A stretch of DNA of 64,000 nt from Castanea sativa (Eukaryota; Streptophyta; Magnoliopsida; Fagales; Fagaceae). The stretch's first letter is position 1. Every line of letters starts with the position of its first letter. The notes beneath the pieces are model-generated. The model searched no databases. It saw only the letters and a list, made by a program, of their open reading frames with translations, and had not been told where the DNA came from. The stretch is from NCBI RefSeq assembly GCF_040712315.1, contig NC_134017.1, forward strand, positions 11,004,001-11,068,000. The letters are read 5' to 3'. Below, piece by piece: positions 1-11,839 of the stretch. The position numbers and the translations under genes were made by a program.

Positions 1-578
1 TTCTTTAAGAATAAATAATTTAGGGCATGTGGCACAAAATTGAAACTCTAATTTAAAATTCTAATTTGAGTTACTCTCAATTTCACCTATTATTACAACT
101 TGCTTGTAACCCCATGTATATACATTGACACACTTAAAGATATACAATAAGATGCATAATATAATTCCTATATATATATAATTCAAATACTATTGATAGT
201 CATTTTTATATTTTGTTAATCTTTAAAAAAATTTGTAAGAATATTATTAGGTATAAAATGTAAATTGTCCATGTTTTTTTTTAAATGATTGTGTATCACT
301 TTTTTTATTTTTTATTTTTTACGATTAATTTATTCTAGACTCTTTAGTTTTTATACTTAATAAATCACTTAGATGAATGTTTATGATATGGTCCCATATT
401 TGATTCTAAAATTAAGAAATAAAACTCTTTAAAAATAAATAATTTAGAACACATGCCATAAAATTGGAACTCTAATTTGAAATTCTAATTTAAGTTTCTC
501 TCAGCTTCACCTATTATTATATATATAGACAAATGTATAATCCCGTGCATATGCACAGATATATTTAAAAACAATTAC

Positions 579-613
<35 letters not shown>

Positions 614-874
614 AGAATCTAATTAGATCTAGAGTTTTCTGATTTTGCATTCAATAATTTACTTGTCACAAAACTTAATAAATTAGATGGAACACATGCG
701 CAAAATTGAATTTCAATTAAAATTCAATTTAGAATCTAATTAAATTTAGACTCTTTAATTTTAATTTTTGCACCTAATAATTCACTTGGAACACAAATTT
801 AAAATTAGATGAGATACGTGGTGCAAAATTAGACTCCAATTTAGAATTTAATTGGATTTTCTCTTACCTTTGGC

Positions 875-911
<37 letters not shown>

Positions 912-1260
912 CTTATAAACTTGAATTTCTTTTAGTTATACAAAAAAAAAAGACTCATAAATATAAAATAATTGAAAATTATATTTTTTTGGTTTACTTA
1001 TATTGGACTCATTTTTTTTTACACTAAATTAACCTGCTTGACACAAAAATTAAAAAATTTAGATTAAATGGGACACATGGTACAAAATTAAATTCTAATT
1101 GAAATCTAAATTTTACATTGAAATAACTTACTTGGCACAAAAATTTAAAGACTTAGATTAGATGAAACACATGGCGTAAAATTATACTCTAATCTAATTC
1201 CAATTTGAAATCTAATTAGATTTTCTCCCAGCTTTACCTATTATTATATATATAGATTCT
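1..1260. repeat. Degenerate AT-rich repeat block, about four units
   Basis: Four loosely repeated units with a period of roughly 360 bases. Each runs from a 'gacacatggcacaaaattg'-like start through 'ctaatttgaaattctaattt' to 'tctctcagcttcacctatta' and a short (TA)n. Unit ends fall near 100, 527, 885 and 1,250. No coding signal is visible. Bases 100-260 are paralogous to 35,885-36,035 and contain the empty site of the Helitron described below. Some units resemble worn Helitron ends (a CCCGTGCATATGCACAG near-palindrome at about 545-560), but I could not fix boundaries. Confidence 0.5.
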
Positions 1261-1304
1261 GGGTAGGCCAGGGGGCAGCCGCCCCCTCTATTTGGCTCTG
1301 CCTT

Positions 1305-1320
1305 TGAGAGAGAGAGAGAG

Positions 1321-1374
<54 letters not shown>
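1305..1374. repeat. (GA)n/(TA)n compound microsatellite
   Basis: About 10 GA units run directly into about 24 AT units. Similar pure (TA)n tracts lie at about 575-610, 873-909, 11,779-11,837, 31,993-32,059, 34,169-34,239 and 40,093-40,116. ORFs across them are artefacts made of alternating Tyr and Ile. Confidence 0.95.
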
Positions 1375-1381
<7 letters not shown>

Positions 1382-1499
1382 GAGTGAGATGAGGTACATT
1401 GGACAAAACTTATATTTGGGATGGAAAAGTTCACACGGTAAGATGGCTCAAGCATAAAGAAGAATTTTTACCATCATAAGTCATTATTCACCCAAACTA

Positions 1500-2560
1500 A
1501 ACATACCATTAGTTTACTAGAAGCTGTGAATTTTCAAAAGGAGGAAGGGTGAGAGCTATTTTTTCACTCAAACTAATGGTTTTTCAAAAAGTGATAGGAA
1601 AAAAAATGTCAAATCACTAATTTATCAGATGCAACGAATTTTCAAAAATTGATAGGAAACAAATGTCAAAGTAGCATCATTTTTCGCTTTCCATTGAGTT
1701 GGCAAGGAAACTAATTTTCAAAGTAGTCATTAGCATTATTCTTTTGATTTTAAAAAAGAAAAGCAAGCCCATTAGTCCTTGGTCTCCCACCAATCAGCGT
1801 AATACATACGCAAAGGCAGAACAAAACAAAAAATGCTTTTTCTGTACTTCGGTTTAGCCCATATAATAAGAGACTGTTATCTCTAGTACTAGTTTCCGTA
1901 AAAAGAAAAAAACATTCCAACTTATCTCAAATAAAAGTTTCCTAAAACCATGCTACGATGTTTGTTTTGTTTTTGTTTTTTGAGAAGCACATATACTACT
2001 TTTTAAAACACACATAACGCTCCTACAACCCAATCTTTCAAACTAGACTGAAGCAAGAAACGTGAGATTAACGATTGATTCCACTAATAATAAATTCTTT
2101 TCACCAACCCTTTGGAAAAATTGGATCTTTTTGTAGGAAGAAATAGACATAAGCCAATTACAAGTCATCATGTCAACTATCATGCAATTCGGTCTTGAAA
2201 ATGATATTATTCACTAAATAGAGCTATCAATCCTAAATTCGCATATACTAATACCACTAAATTGATCTAGTGGGAGACTGACTAATAAGCAATCACATGG
2301 AAGTAGGGGAATGTGAAGTAGAGGAGAATAAACTTGAGATTGAAAGAGACTTGAACCATTTTTATTAATGCATATTTTGAATTTTTTTTTTAAATATTTT
2401 TTTTGACACCATTTAGGTGACAAATAATTTTGATCAAGACTACTATAAATGTTAGAAATAAGAGGATCAAAGTTTAAGTTTACCAATCCTCAAGGAAGTT
2501 TTCGTTATTTTTTCCAAACTTTTTCTATATAATACCCTTGACCTGTGAGATGTAATAATT
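1500..2560 (+). promoter_or_regulatory. Orphan RLP 5'-flanking region with TATA box and no gene
   Basis: Roughly 2,037-2,540 aligns with 42,630-43,320, the DNA upstream of the truncated third RLP exon 1, and in part with 40,190-40,320 upstream of gene II. It keeps the TATA element (TATATAAT at 2,526-2,533), which in the other copies lies 100 bases before the start codon. No exon 1 sequence follows near 2,630. Bases 1,620-1,850 match 41,950-42,060 in the same order. I read this as the 5' stump of an additional RLP copy that lost its body. Confidence 0.6.
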
Positions 2561-3154
2561 TCTCCCTAATCTCAATCATTTCATAATTAAGTTGTAAACT
2601 CACGGTACTTTCTGTTTGGCTTATCACTTTTTTTCTTTAATAACTTCCCACGGCACTCAACTTCAGGGCTTTTATTTAAAAGAAAATCAAGGTTTAAAGA
2701 ATAATAGAAAAACACTTAAAAGTCTTAAATTAATGGGGCCCATATTTTACCACGAAATAATTTTTTAAAATTTAGTTAAGTACTATACGATAGAAAACCT
2801 TGAAGTTTTCTCTATTTTTTTTCCATTTTTTGAATATCTTATAGCTTTAAATTCTTGATTTTTACTATAAATCCAAAATTTAAGTACTTAGAAGAATAAA
2901 GAAAGAATGTTGCATTTTAAATATTTTTTTAAAAGAAATGAAGGTAGTTAGATTAGGTATATTACTATACTTTTAGCATTGTTTTATTTTCTTTATTTAT
3001 TTAAAGGAATCATATTAGATGTTTAAACTTTATACATTTAGATTAAGCTCTTATTTTTGAGTTAATTTTTCTTTTATACTTGGTCTTATAATCTTAATTT
3101 TTACTCCCTAAATAAAATTTCTGGCTCCCCCACCTCCTGATCCAAACATTAATA

Positions 3155-3745
3155 TGTTTGGATCAGATGCAACGAATAATTACAAGAAAAAATTGATAGG
3201 AAACAAATGTCAAAGCAGCATCAATTTTCCATGCTTTTTTTTCCAACCAGTTGGTCCCATCATACTACAAACGGAGGGAGGTGAGAGAGAGAGCTAGATA
3301 GCAGCATTTCATTAATAAAAGCAGACCATTTTAATGGCACTGACAGTTACAGAAATGGACAGGCAACAAATGGCAAAACACCATCACTTTCATTGGAATT
3401 TCTTTTCCAATATGTCGGCTGTTGGCACCCATTATCAGAGAAAGAGCTGGTTTCTTTTCCAGTGAATTGGCAATGAAACTAATTTTCAAAGTGGTCCATT
3501 AGCTAAAATTGATATTAAAAAAAAATCAATAAAATTCGTTCATGAGAATTTTTTGATTTCAGTCCGCCAACATAAACAGACTCACGCCCAATTTTATAAC
3601 AAATTTACACGTCAATTTGTGATGATTACAGTAATTGCTGAAAAAAAAAGCACACCAATTACAAAATAAGACTTAATTATGTTGTGAATTTAAATATATA
3701 ATTAGGTGTTCCTAACATTATTATTATCATTATTTTAAGAAAACT
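3155..3745. repeat. Second copy of RLP-upstream intergenic DNA
   Basis: 3,160-3,240 repeats 1,625-1,690, and 3,395-3,740 aligns with 41,410-41,890 in the first intron of RLP gene II. The 41 kb copy carries a 184-bp MITE that this copy lacks; the unoccupied site is at about 3,513-3,530. No genes are seen. Confidence 0.6.
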
Positions 3746-3769
3746 AGCATTATTCTTTTAAAATGTTGA

Positions 3770-3912
3770 TAAATTGTCTGATGGTTGAATAAGAAATCTG
3801 AAATTCAATCCCTGCCTACACTAAAAATTGATTGGTGTCTTGGTCTAATAATAAAAAGCTATCATCAGGAGCACACGTCATAGGTTGAAACTTTCTAAAA
3901 AAAAAAAACCTA
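3770..3912 (+). repeat. SINE-like tRNA-derived repeat, 5' truncated
   Basis: Shares 'attggtgYcttggtYtRat' and 'agctatcatcaggagc' with the copy at 9,603-9,765, including a box-B-like stretch (ATTCAATCCCTGCC) and an A-rich 3' end. The box-A end is worn. Confidence 0.55.
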
Positions 3913-3949
3913 ACCCTAATACATGTTTTTCAAGTCTTGATCGAGTTAC

Positions 3950-4420
3950 TCCATAAGATCTATGAGATTTTGTACCTTCTAACTCTATCAAGCACCTACC
4001 GAAGATCAAATCCATATTGTTAGTACCAACGTAGTAAAGTTGTAGCCAAGCCTTCAGCTATCAAGTGTACTAAAGATCAAGGCATGAGCAGGTGGTTCAT
4101 GTGAGAACAAATCCAGATCAAAGAAATTTGTGGAGTTTAGAGCCTAGTTTGGTAACTGTGTTAGATTTACTACGAATTAGTATTCTTGACTGTAATTCTC
4201 AATTTAATATATTGGATTGTTCACTTGGGATAGTTGCCCCATGGTTTTTTACCTTGAAACAAGTTGTTTCATTGATTTTCCTAGATCATCACATCTTGTG
4301 TTATTTACTTGTTCGTTGTGTTTGACACATGTGTTGAATGTTTAACCTAAATCTGAATAATTAACCTAAGTAACTACTTGGACTATAAATTAGGTTAAAC
4401 ATATTGTGTTTTCTAGGGGC
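3950..4420 (+). repeat. Possible copia LTR/leader remnant
   Basis: Unique-looking AT-rich sequence immediately 5' of a gag fragment. Its 3' part (about 4,240-4,330) has the T-rich character of a copia U5 region. I see no clear LTR termini, so this is inference from position only. The ORF across it matches nothing I recognise. Confidence 0.25.
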
Positions 4421-4439
4421 TAAATCCTTACAGCTCCTA

Positions 4440-4560
4440 ATCCTTCCTTACTTCATAGTGATGATAGTCATGGCACATTGCTATCAACACAGCCACTTGC
4501 TAGAGGAGAAAATTATCCAACTTGGACAAATAAAATTATATTTGTAAATAGATCCATTCT
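4440..4560 (+). pseudogene. Ty1/copia gag N-terminal fragment (copy A)
   Basis: One frame reads HSDDSHGTLLSTQPL, then ENYPTWTNKI. This is the start of the plant copia gag domain (Retrotran_gag_3 style: short Ser/Asp stretch, LLV/LST-QPL, GENYPTW). It ends after about 35 codons and runs into sequence duplicated at 7,000-7,320. A sister copy lies at 6,875-7,050. A dead fragment with no pol nearby. Confidence 0.55.
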
Positions 4561-5165
4561 TATTCCAAATTGTCTTCTCCATAGTTCAATTATTGGACCA
4601 CAGTTAAATTCATGATATACATTCTCCACATATTAAAAAAATATATTTAACAAAAAGAAAATGTGCCATCGTCATCAAAATTAATGGATTTGTATCGTAT
4701 CGATTGGTAAGGTCCAAGGATTCCATGTCAATCACCAAACAAGTATGATTATATTCCTTGCACCATTTCAAATATTTGCCTTAATTTGTCTTGTATTGTT
4801 CATTTCCACGCAGTTTAACAATTCTTGATGGTAAACACAATTTAGATTCTTTGAAATTTCAGCTCTTGTACTTCTTTTCTTCTTTCTCTCTTCCTTATCA
4901 ATCACGTCTCCTTTTATATTTTCTTTGTCGTACCATCCAACCATATGAACTTTACTTTTTTATTTATTTATGTTTTTTGCCAAATGATTCGTTAGTGAGC
5001 TATATCTTGGTATGATCTTTTTAATCTCCTTCATTCCCCCATCATTTAAGATATGTAAATTAAAGCCAAGAGGTTTATATCTCAACTGACTCCTTTTATT
5101 ATTTCTAGTGGAGAAATCTAAGTTCCCAACCCCCTTTCTTCTAATTATTGAATTATTTATAAAAC
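4560..5165. repeat. Segmental duplication, copy A (unoccupied copy)
   Basis: Aligns with 7,060-8,440 (copy B) once two insertions in copy B are removed. It therefore preserves both pre-insertion sites: TTTCAAATAT once at 4,766-4,775 (MULE site) and CTTCTAATTATTG at about 5,138-5,150 (MITE site). A more diverged third copy lies at about 31,580-31,930. No coding potential is convincing. Confidence 0.7.
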
Positions 5166-5644
5166 AAAAATAAGGAAAGAAATATATGTATGATTGAATT
5201 TTTTATTTTTATTTTTATTTTTATAGAAACAATGTATGATTGATTAAGGCTGTAATTGGTGAATACATTATCTACTAACATATTAGGCTATAAATTAGTT
5301 TACATTTATTATGGCTCTTAAAGAAATAATTCTAAAATAATATACATGTATTAATCGTTATTAAAATATTTAATTTTCTTAAATTGAAACAACTTTTGCT
5401 ATGGTATTCACAATTTTGCTTATCATTAATAAATGCCTACAAAATTTTATTACATTAACATTAAAAAGCTATCGAGTTACAAAGGCCGCCACAAATCGGC
5501 TGGGTTTGACTTGGTTAGACTAGATTTTGTGTATAAATGGTCCATTTAAACACCCAACCCGATCTAAGTGTTAGTTCGCTGGATTTCCAATCTGACCGGC
5601 CAGACCGATCCAAGTTTAATAATCTTTTGCTATACCACTGCCTA

Positions 5645-5810
5645 CCCTTGGTGCGATAGTCACTCCACAAGTATAAGTTAAGTGCTTGTGGTGTGTTGGG
5701 GGGGAGGGCAAAGACCGGGATTCAAGTCTCCAGGAGGAAATTTCACACACATATATACTTAGATTAGGTTAGAATAGAAATTCTATCTTGTATAAAAAAA
5801 AATCTTTTGC
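5645..5810 (+). repeat. SINE-like repeat
   Basis: Starts 'cccttggtgcgatagtcact' (box-A-like), carries GGGATTCAAGTCTCC (box-B-like) about 75 bases on, and ends in a poly(A)-like run. The same family occurs at 34,660-34,826. The tRNA-like head and A tail support a SINE, not a functional tRNA; no cloverleaf acceptor stem was found. Confidence 0.55.
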
Positions 5811-6640
5811 TATGGTATTTATAATTGCAATATCTCCTCTATCATTTATTCTTTTGCAAATTCTTTCACTTTGTGCAGAAGTGTGTAATGTGCTCTATTG
5901 AATCTTTTAAATTACTCAAATCACAGTCTCTCGTCTCTACTAGGTGTTGGTCATAACTTTCCATGCCTTGTCGTGTCTTTTTCTTTAGTAATCAATAACA
6001 TCCACTGATGATTCTTCTATATATAATGCCTACTAAAAGTTCTCCATGCAATATTTTATTGAGTCAAGTTAGAAATATTCTATAAGATTATTCCGCTGCA
6101 CAATTACCCATATAATTTATTTAACTGATGCAAATGCTTTTCCGTTGGATATGTTTTAGGCTATAATGTTACATAATTTCGTAAACTTGTCTAATTTTTT
6201 GGTAGGTTGATTATGTCTAAAGTTAAAAAGAGAAGGAGAAGGCTAACTAAAACTTTTGATGTTCATGAAACGACAGATGATGAGTTATCAGGTAATTAGG
6301 ATGTAAATGAAAACATAATTCAAACAGCAAATATTGCTTAATTCGGAGAGTTTGAGACAGCCTATATTTAGGATGTGTTTTTTTTTTTTTTTTTAGTCAT
6401 AGTGGGTCTCAACTCTCAAGTCTCAATCGCCTGATTATGAATGCTCAGGGTGTTTATAGATATGTTAAAGAAAGCAGAGATTTGAGTATTAAACGGCATC
6501 GTTGGATGATGAAAACATGTTATTAAAGCAAACGGTGTCATCAAATGCTTCAAATTTACAGGCGTGCACATGTACACTAAGAACAGTGTTGCGTGGCTTA
6601 AGTGACTCACTTGAAGATCACATGAGGCTTATAGAAGTTT
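5811..6640. other. Intergenic, nothing firm
   Basis: AT-rich DNA. The only coding-like piece is a 28-codon ORF at 6,213-6,299 beginning MSKVKKRRRRLTKTFDVHET, followed by a GGTAATTAG that could be a splice donor. Its basic start resembles an exon of a nuclear protein, but I do not recognise it. Confidence 0.4.
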
Positions 6641-7050
6641 TGTTAGTATAATTGGTCAAATGTAAAATTAGTGGAGTCTGTAACAAAGCCGTTAGCTCTG
6701 GTTTAGGGAGTTAGTGATATTTTCTATTTTCTTTTAGTCTTGGATTAGTGTATAAATAGAAGAGCTTAATCAATAATCATAATGTAATTTTTTCTCTTTT
6801 TCAATAATATAGATCTCTAACTCTATTTAGAGCGAGTGACTCTTCACATGATATAGCTCTAATTTTTCTCATCAATGACTTCCAACATTAATACTATTGC
6901 ACTTTTGACAAGTAAGCTCTCATCAATGGCGGAGGATGCTTCTAATCCTTCCTTCATAGTGGTGATAGTCCTAGCACATTGCTAGTAACACAACCAATTA
7001 TTGAAGGGGAATATTATCCAACTTGGACAAAGATCTATGATCATGGTATT
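6641..7050 (+). mobile_element. Ty1/copia remnant: LTR-like leader plus gag start (copy B)
   Basis: A TGTTAG start at 6,641, a TATA-like GTATAAATAG near 6,750 and AT-rich polyadenylation-like sequence look like a short LTR. A worn initiator-tRNA binding site (TGATATAGCTC versus the usual TGGTATCAGAGC) is at about 6,850. Gag begins at about 6,875 (MTSNINTIALLTSKLSSMAE) and continues into the QPIIEGEYYPTW motif in another frame, so at least one 1-bp frameshift lies near 6,955. The fragment stops by 7,050. Non-coding today. Boundaries are uncertain; the gag match is clearer. Confidence 0.5.
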
Positions 7051-7325
7051 GCTAACCAAAAATAAAATAAATTTTGTAACAAGATTCACTCCTATCCAAA
7101 TTTGTCTTCTCCATAGTTCAAATTCATGGACCACCACAGTTCAATTCATATAATATACATTCTTCACATACTAAAATCAATATTTATCCAAAAAAAAAAA
7201 ACTAAATAAAACATGCCATAATCATCAAAATTAATGGATTTGTACCATACCGATATGTAAGGTCCATTGATTTCATATAAGTCACCAAACTAGTATGATT
7301 ATGTCCCTTGCAACATTTCAAATAT

Positions 7326-7722
7326 GGCCAAAATGGACATTTGCTCCTTTCGCCCAAAGCAAGTAGCAAAATGCCCCTGTTTTAAACTCGATTTTCTAAA
7401 AATCGAGTTTCAATGAAAAACTCGATTTTTAGAAAATCAAGTTATAGGCAAAAAACTTTAAAAAAAAAAAAAAATTACATGGAACTCAATTTTCTAAAAA
7501 TCGAGTTTCAATGAAAAACTCAATTTTTAGAAAATCAAGTTATAGGCAAAAAACTTAAAAAAAAAAAAAATTACATGGAACTCGAGTCCCATGTAACATT
7601 TTGCAGGTAACTCGATTTAATGAAAATCGAGTTTTAAAACAGGGACATTTTGTTAGATAGTTTCAGAACATGTGCATTTTTCTACTTGTTTAGGGTGAAA
7701 AGGGCAAATGCCTATTTTGACC
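7326..7722. mobile_element. MULE-type non-autonomous element with 10-bp target duplication
   Basis: Bounded by the direct repeat TTTCAAATAT at 7,316-7,325 and 7,723-7,732. Terminal inverted repeats start GGCCAAAATGGACATTTG on the left and read GGTCAAAATAGGCATTTG inward from the right; they stay similar for about 70-100 bases. The interior holds two tandem units of about 96 bases (from about 7,386), each with inverted CTCGATTT/AAATCGAG hairpins. The unoccupied paralogous site is at 4,766-4,775. A target duplication of 9-10 bp fits Mutator-like elements. No transposase is encoded. Confidence 0.85.
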
Positions 7723-8099
7723 TTTCAAATATCCACCCTAATTTATCTTGTGGCAGTCATTTTCATGTGTTTTGACAATTCTAGATGGTAAACACAATTT
7801 GAATTCATAGAAATTTCGCCTCTTTTACTTCTTTTCTACTTCCTTATCAATCACATTTCCTTTTATATTTTCTTTGTCCCACCGTCCACTCATATGAATT
7901 TTACTTTTTTGATTATTAATTTATGTTCTTTGTAAGATGATTCATTGGTGTGCACATGTATTGTTGTATGATCATTTCAATTTCCTTCATTCTCCCATCA
8001 TTTAAGATATGTAAAATGATGCCAAGAGTTTTATATCTAAATAGACACATTTTATTATTTTTAGTGAAGATACCTAAGTTTCAAATATCTCTTCTCTTA

Positions 8100-8426
8100 C
8101 GCTCTGTTTGTTTCAACAATGATATTTTCTAGAAAATGAGTTATTTTCTAAAAAGAATTTTCTATAAAACTATCTCATTTTCTAATGTTTGGTAGCAACT
8201 TTAAATGAGTTGAAAAACAACCTCCTAAATTCCCTTATTTAGCTTGCTGTGAGATAGAGTTGTTTTCCAAAAAAATTTAATGGAAAACAATCTCTAAAAA
8301 TAAGCCATATTTTTTATGTTGACCAAAGATAGTTTTCCTTTGACTCATCTTTTTTTATGCTACCAAACACTAAAAAATAAGGAAAACTATCTTTACACAA
8401 GGTTTTCCATTAAAACAAACGGAGCG
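8100..8426. mobile_element. MITE, PIF/Harbinger-like (TTA target duplication)
   Basis: Ends are CGCTCTGTTTGTTT and, inverted, CGCTCCGTTTGTTT, flanked by TTA at 8,097-8,099 and 8,427-8,429. Length is 327 bases with no coding capacity. The interior repeats 'ggaaaactat' and 'ttttctagaaaat' motifs as imperfect inverted pairs. The paralogous copy A (5,138-5,150) lacks it. The 3-bp TTA duplication suggests PIF/Harbinger; the superfamily is inferred. Confidence 0.65.
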
Positions 8427-8940
8427 TTAATTATCAAATTATTTCTAATAACTTTTGCTCATTATTAATAAAAGCAAAAATGCTAGAGACAAACTATTTA
8501 ATTACTTTAAATAAAATGACTATAAATTTAATCATGTTAACATTAAAAAAATTATTACTTATTATCAATAAGGAACTAAGGATTACAAAGCTCAAAAGAA
8601 GTGCCAATCACCCACAATGTCAAGCTGCTTTCATCATTATGTTCAAAAAGAATACCTTAATTATCATTTTCCAAATAAACAAAGCTAATAAAACAGAAAG
8701 TATAACATAAATTTTTCTGAGTGCGAACCCATTCAAAATAGAAAATAATAAAATAGAAAGTGCAATTAGTGCTTTATGACTAAACAAAAAGTAGAGCCCA
8801 CATGTCAAGTTGAAAAATACCGATAAGATTCGGTAGAACCCAATTACACCACGTAGCCCATGAGATTCTTTTGCCCACTGACTTAACCAGAAGTTTACCA
8901 TATTATATGGATTTAAATAAGAAAGCCTTCTAACTTTCTC

Positions 8941-8948
8941 TATATAAA
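8941..8948 (+). promoter_or_regulatory. TATA box of RLP gene I
   Basis: TATATAAA, 100 bases before the start codon at 9,041. The same element at the same spacing occurs before gene II (40,459-40,466) and before the truncated exon 1 (43,307-43,314), which supports its use as the core promoter. Confidence 0.75.
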
Positions 8949-9040
8949 GGCTCGTGGACTTGCAACTTTTTTGTCTTGGGTACTAACACGGAAGTTGGTT
9001 TACCTAGAAAATTAAAGTAGGAGTTTCACAAAATTTCTCA

Positions 9041-9413
9041 ATGGGGTGGCCTTTAGTTAAATCTTTGCTGTGGTCTTTACTACTCTTTGTTCAAATTCAT
9101 GAGCACAGAGCATGTATTGAGGAAGAGAGGATGGGTCTCCTAGAATTGAAAGCCTTTCTAAAATCCCACACTAATTATACCAAGCCCCTTCTTCCGACGT
9201 GGGTTTATGAGACAAAGGGTGGGTGTTGTAGTTGGGAGTGGGTCAACTGTAGCACCAACACTGGTCACGTGATCAATCTCACGCTCTCCAGAATAAACAA
9301 TTGGAAAGGGATTGATTATTGGTTCTTCAACTTGTCCTTGTTGCGGCCTTTCAAGGAGCTAAGAATTCTTGATTTATCTCACAACGGAATTGCTGGTTGG
9401 TTAGGAAATGAAG
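9041..9413 (+). CDS. RLP gene I exon 1: signal peptide and LRR N-cap
   Basis: Begins MGWPLVKSLLWSLLLF, a typical secretion signal, then EEERMGLLELKAFLKS and the paired-cysteine N-cap GCCSWEWVNCSTNTGHV. It ends in phase 1 at AAG|GTACGTG. This start is preferred because it aligns with the MEWPLVK starts of both other exon 1 copies and lies 100 bases after the TATA box. Confidence 0.88.
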
Positions 9414-11775
9414 GTACGTGAGCTCTTGCACCTACTATCATACATCCCACTCCTAAAACACACACACCACAAAAGAACTTTATGCTTAATAGGAAAGGCT
9501 TGGGAACATGGTAAGATTCGATTAATTAAATATCCCTAATCAAATTAAAAATATAATAGGTTTTCATCTGCTCTCAATTTGATTAATTAAATTTATTTTA
9601 GAGGGGGTTTCAGTTAGCTCAATTGATAAGTCTTTGATAGTTGTATAAGAGATATGAGGTTCAATCCCCGCCTATACTAAAAAATGATTGGTGCCTTGGT
9701 TTGATGATCAAAAGCTATCATCAGGAGCGGATGACATAGGTTAAAACTCTCTTAAAAAAATTATTTTAGAGAAATAGTCATTTTAATCATTAGATTAGAT
9801 ATAAGTTCTCCATTCTAAACTTTTTTTTTTTGGAGTCTCATTTACTCTAAACTTTAAATACAAATATTTAGACTATTAACTTTACATATGTCAAATATGT
9901 ATAAAGGTAATTTATTTAGAAGTATTTAAGGAGCCTCATTATGATGCGTCAAATTTTTATGACGTATACAAATTGTTGTTTTCCATATAAAAACATAGGT
10001 TTATATCACTCTAAAAGATAACACATGTTATTGCCGTATGCATCGACTAAGGGACACATAAAATGGTTCCGTCTGGCTTCTTAATTACCCTCTCTCAACG
10101 TTTGGTAAAACCAAATAAAAAGGTGCAACAGCCCTCGCAAATTCTCTTATTATTTTATATTTGATTTCATCCTTTCCTCTCTCGACCCTTTCTATCTCCA
10201 TCAAACCCAGTTTGCGCCAAGCATTGCTTAGAAATGAAGCATCTTAAATAAACAGTGTTGTAGCGCCAAAAATGTGGGAGTGCTCTGTTTAGATGAGCTC
10301 TAATTTCATGTATCCAGGACCAGCCGCTGTGAAATACGTGACTCACATATACCCGCTATCGTAATAGATTACAGAATTCTATGTGCATAACTTAACTTGG
10401 AGATGTTTGGTCAATTTAAAAACTCAGTGTATTATTTATGTTCTTTTGGTATTGCTTTCCAATGATGCCATGCGTTGAATGAAATTTGTACTAAACTTGA
10501 TATGAGTTCTCCTTATTCATAGATACAATGATTATGAACCAAAATTTTAAACTAAGGAAATCATTTTTCCTGTTAAAAAATTATTTTGGCTAATTTTATT
10601 AGAGCATGGGAATGGCTACTGTTTTATTCGTTAGCTAGGAGATAAAGTTATAAATTTTTGAAGGTTATGACAGATTATTCTTAATTGATAAATTGGTCCT
10701 CTAGGAAGTCTCACCATGTTTGAAACAAGCAAAGCCAAGTAATGTATCTGGTGTTAATGCTAAATCTTTAAACACATGCACAGAGGGTAGAGGGATCAGG
10801 GAAGCAGATTTTTTAAAAAGTCAGAAGGGCCTAACTCTTTTTTTCTTAATTCTTTTTTATTGAAAACGGCCTAACTTTTTTTTTTTTCCTTTTTTTTGGA
10901 GTCAAAACATATGCGTAAATATTTTAATTTGTCTTTCGTTATTGAATAATTGCTTTAGTATTTTATTGCTTTTACTTGTGTGTTATGATCAACAAACCAA
11001 TTCAAGAACACGAAATGACGACAATAAATGCCAATCATTAATAAATTGTATTTTATATGGTTCATTACTTGTTTTTTCTTACAAATAAATGTTCGTAAAA
11101 TTAGATTGTAAATTGTTACTTATTTTAATACTGTCCTTTTCTTATGCTTTCTCACTAATTGCTACCATTACGGTATTTGCATCAATCAATGCAAAATAGA
11201 AAAATGTATCAATTTCAGACTTTTAACTCTCAAAATCATCCTCATTAGTCATGTTAAAAATTTGTAAATTTACAAAATCACTACAATAATTGTGTAAATT
11301 TACACAAATACTATTCACTTTACATATACTTTTTTTATTTATTTATTTTTTTCGTATCTCGAGACCGATAGAAGATAATAGGTGGTAGTAATAGTATGTG
11401 AAAGTTTTTTTTTTTAAAAAAAAATTGATATTTTAATGTAATGAAGTGTAAAATAAATAATACGATGTGAAATTTTTTAAAAAGTGAGTATATAAAATAG
11501 AAAAATTAAGTTTTTATACTAGACGAAATTTTTTGCACATGAATATTTTTACCGATACTTTATCTTTTCTTTAACATCTACTTCCGAACACCTATAATAA
11601 CGGTGGACTTTGACGTAGACTTGGTCTTGCTCTTGGCTTCATAAATAAGAAAGGCAAATACAACTGCCAACAGTTCATATCTATATGATAAAAGTGCATA
11701 CCAATGGCTTACAATCATAAAACTTCACACCTATCCAAAAACATATATATCAATTTTAGAAACATATTTGATTCT

Positions 11776-11839
<64 letters not shown>

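Noticed and set aside
9603..9765. tRNA gene
   Set aside because: A and B boxes are present, but no acceptor stem or full cloverleaf, and the family recurs with A-rich tails. It is SINE-like.
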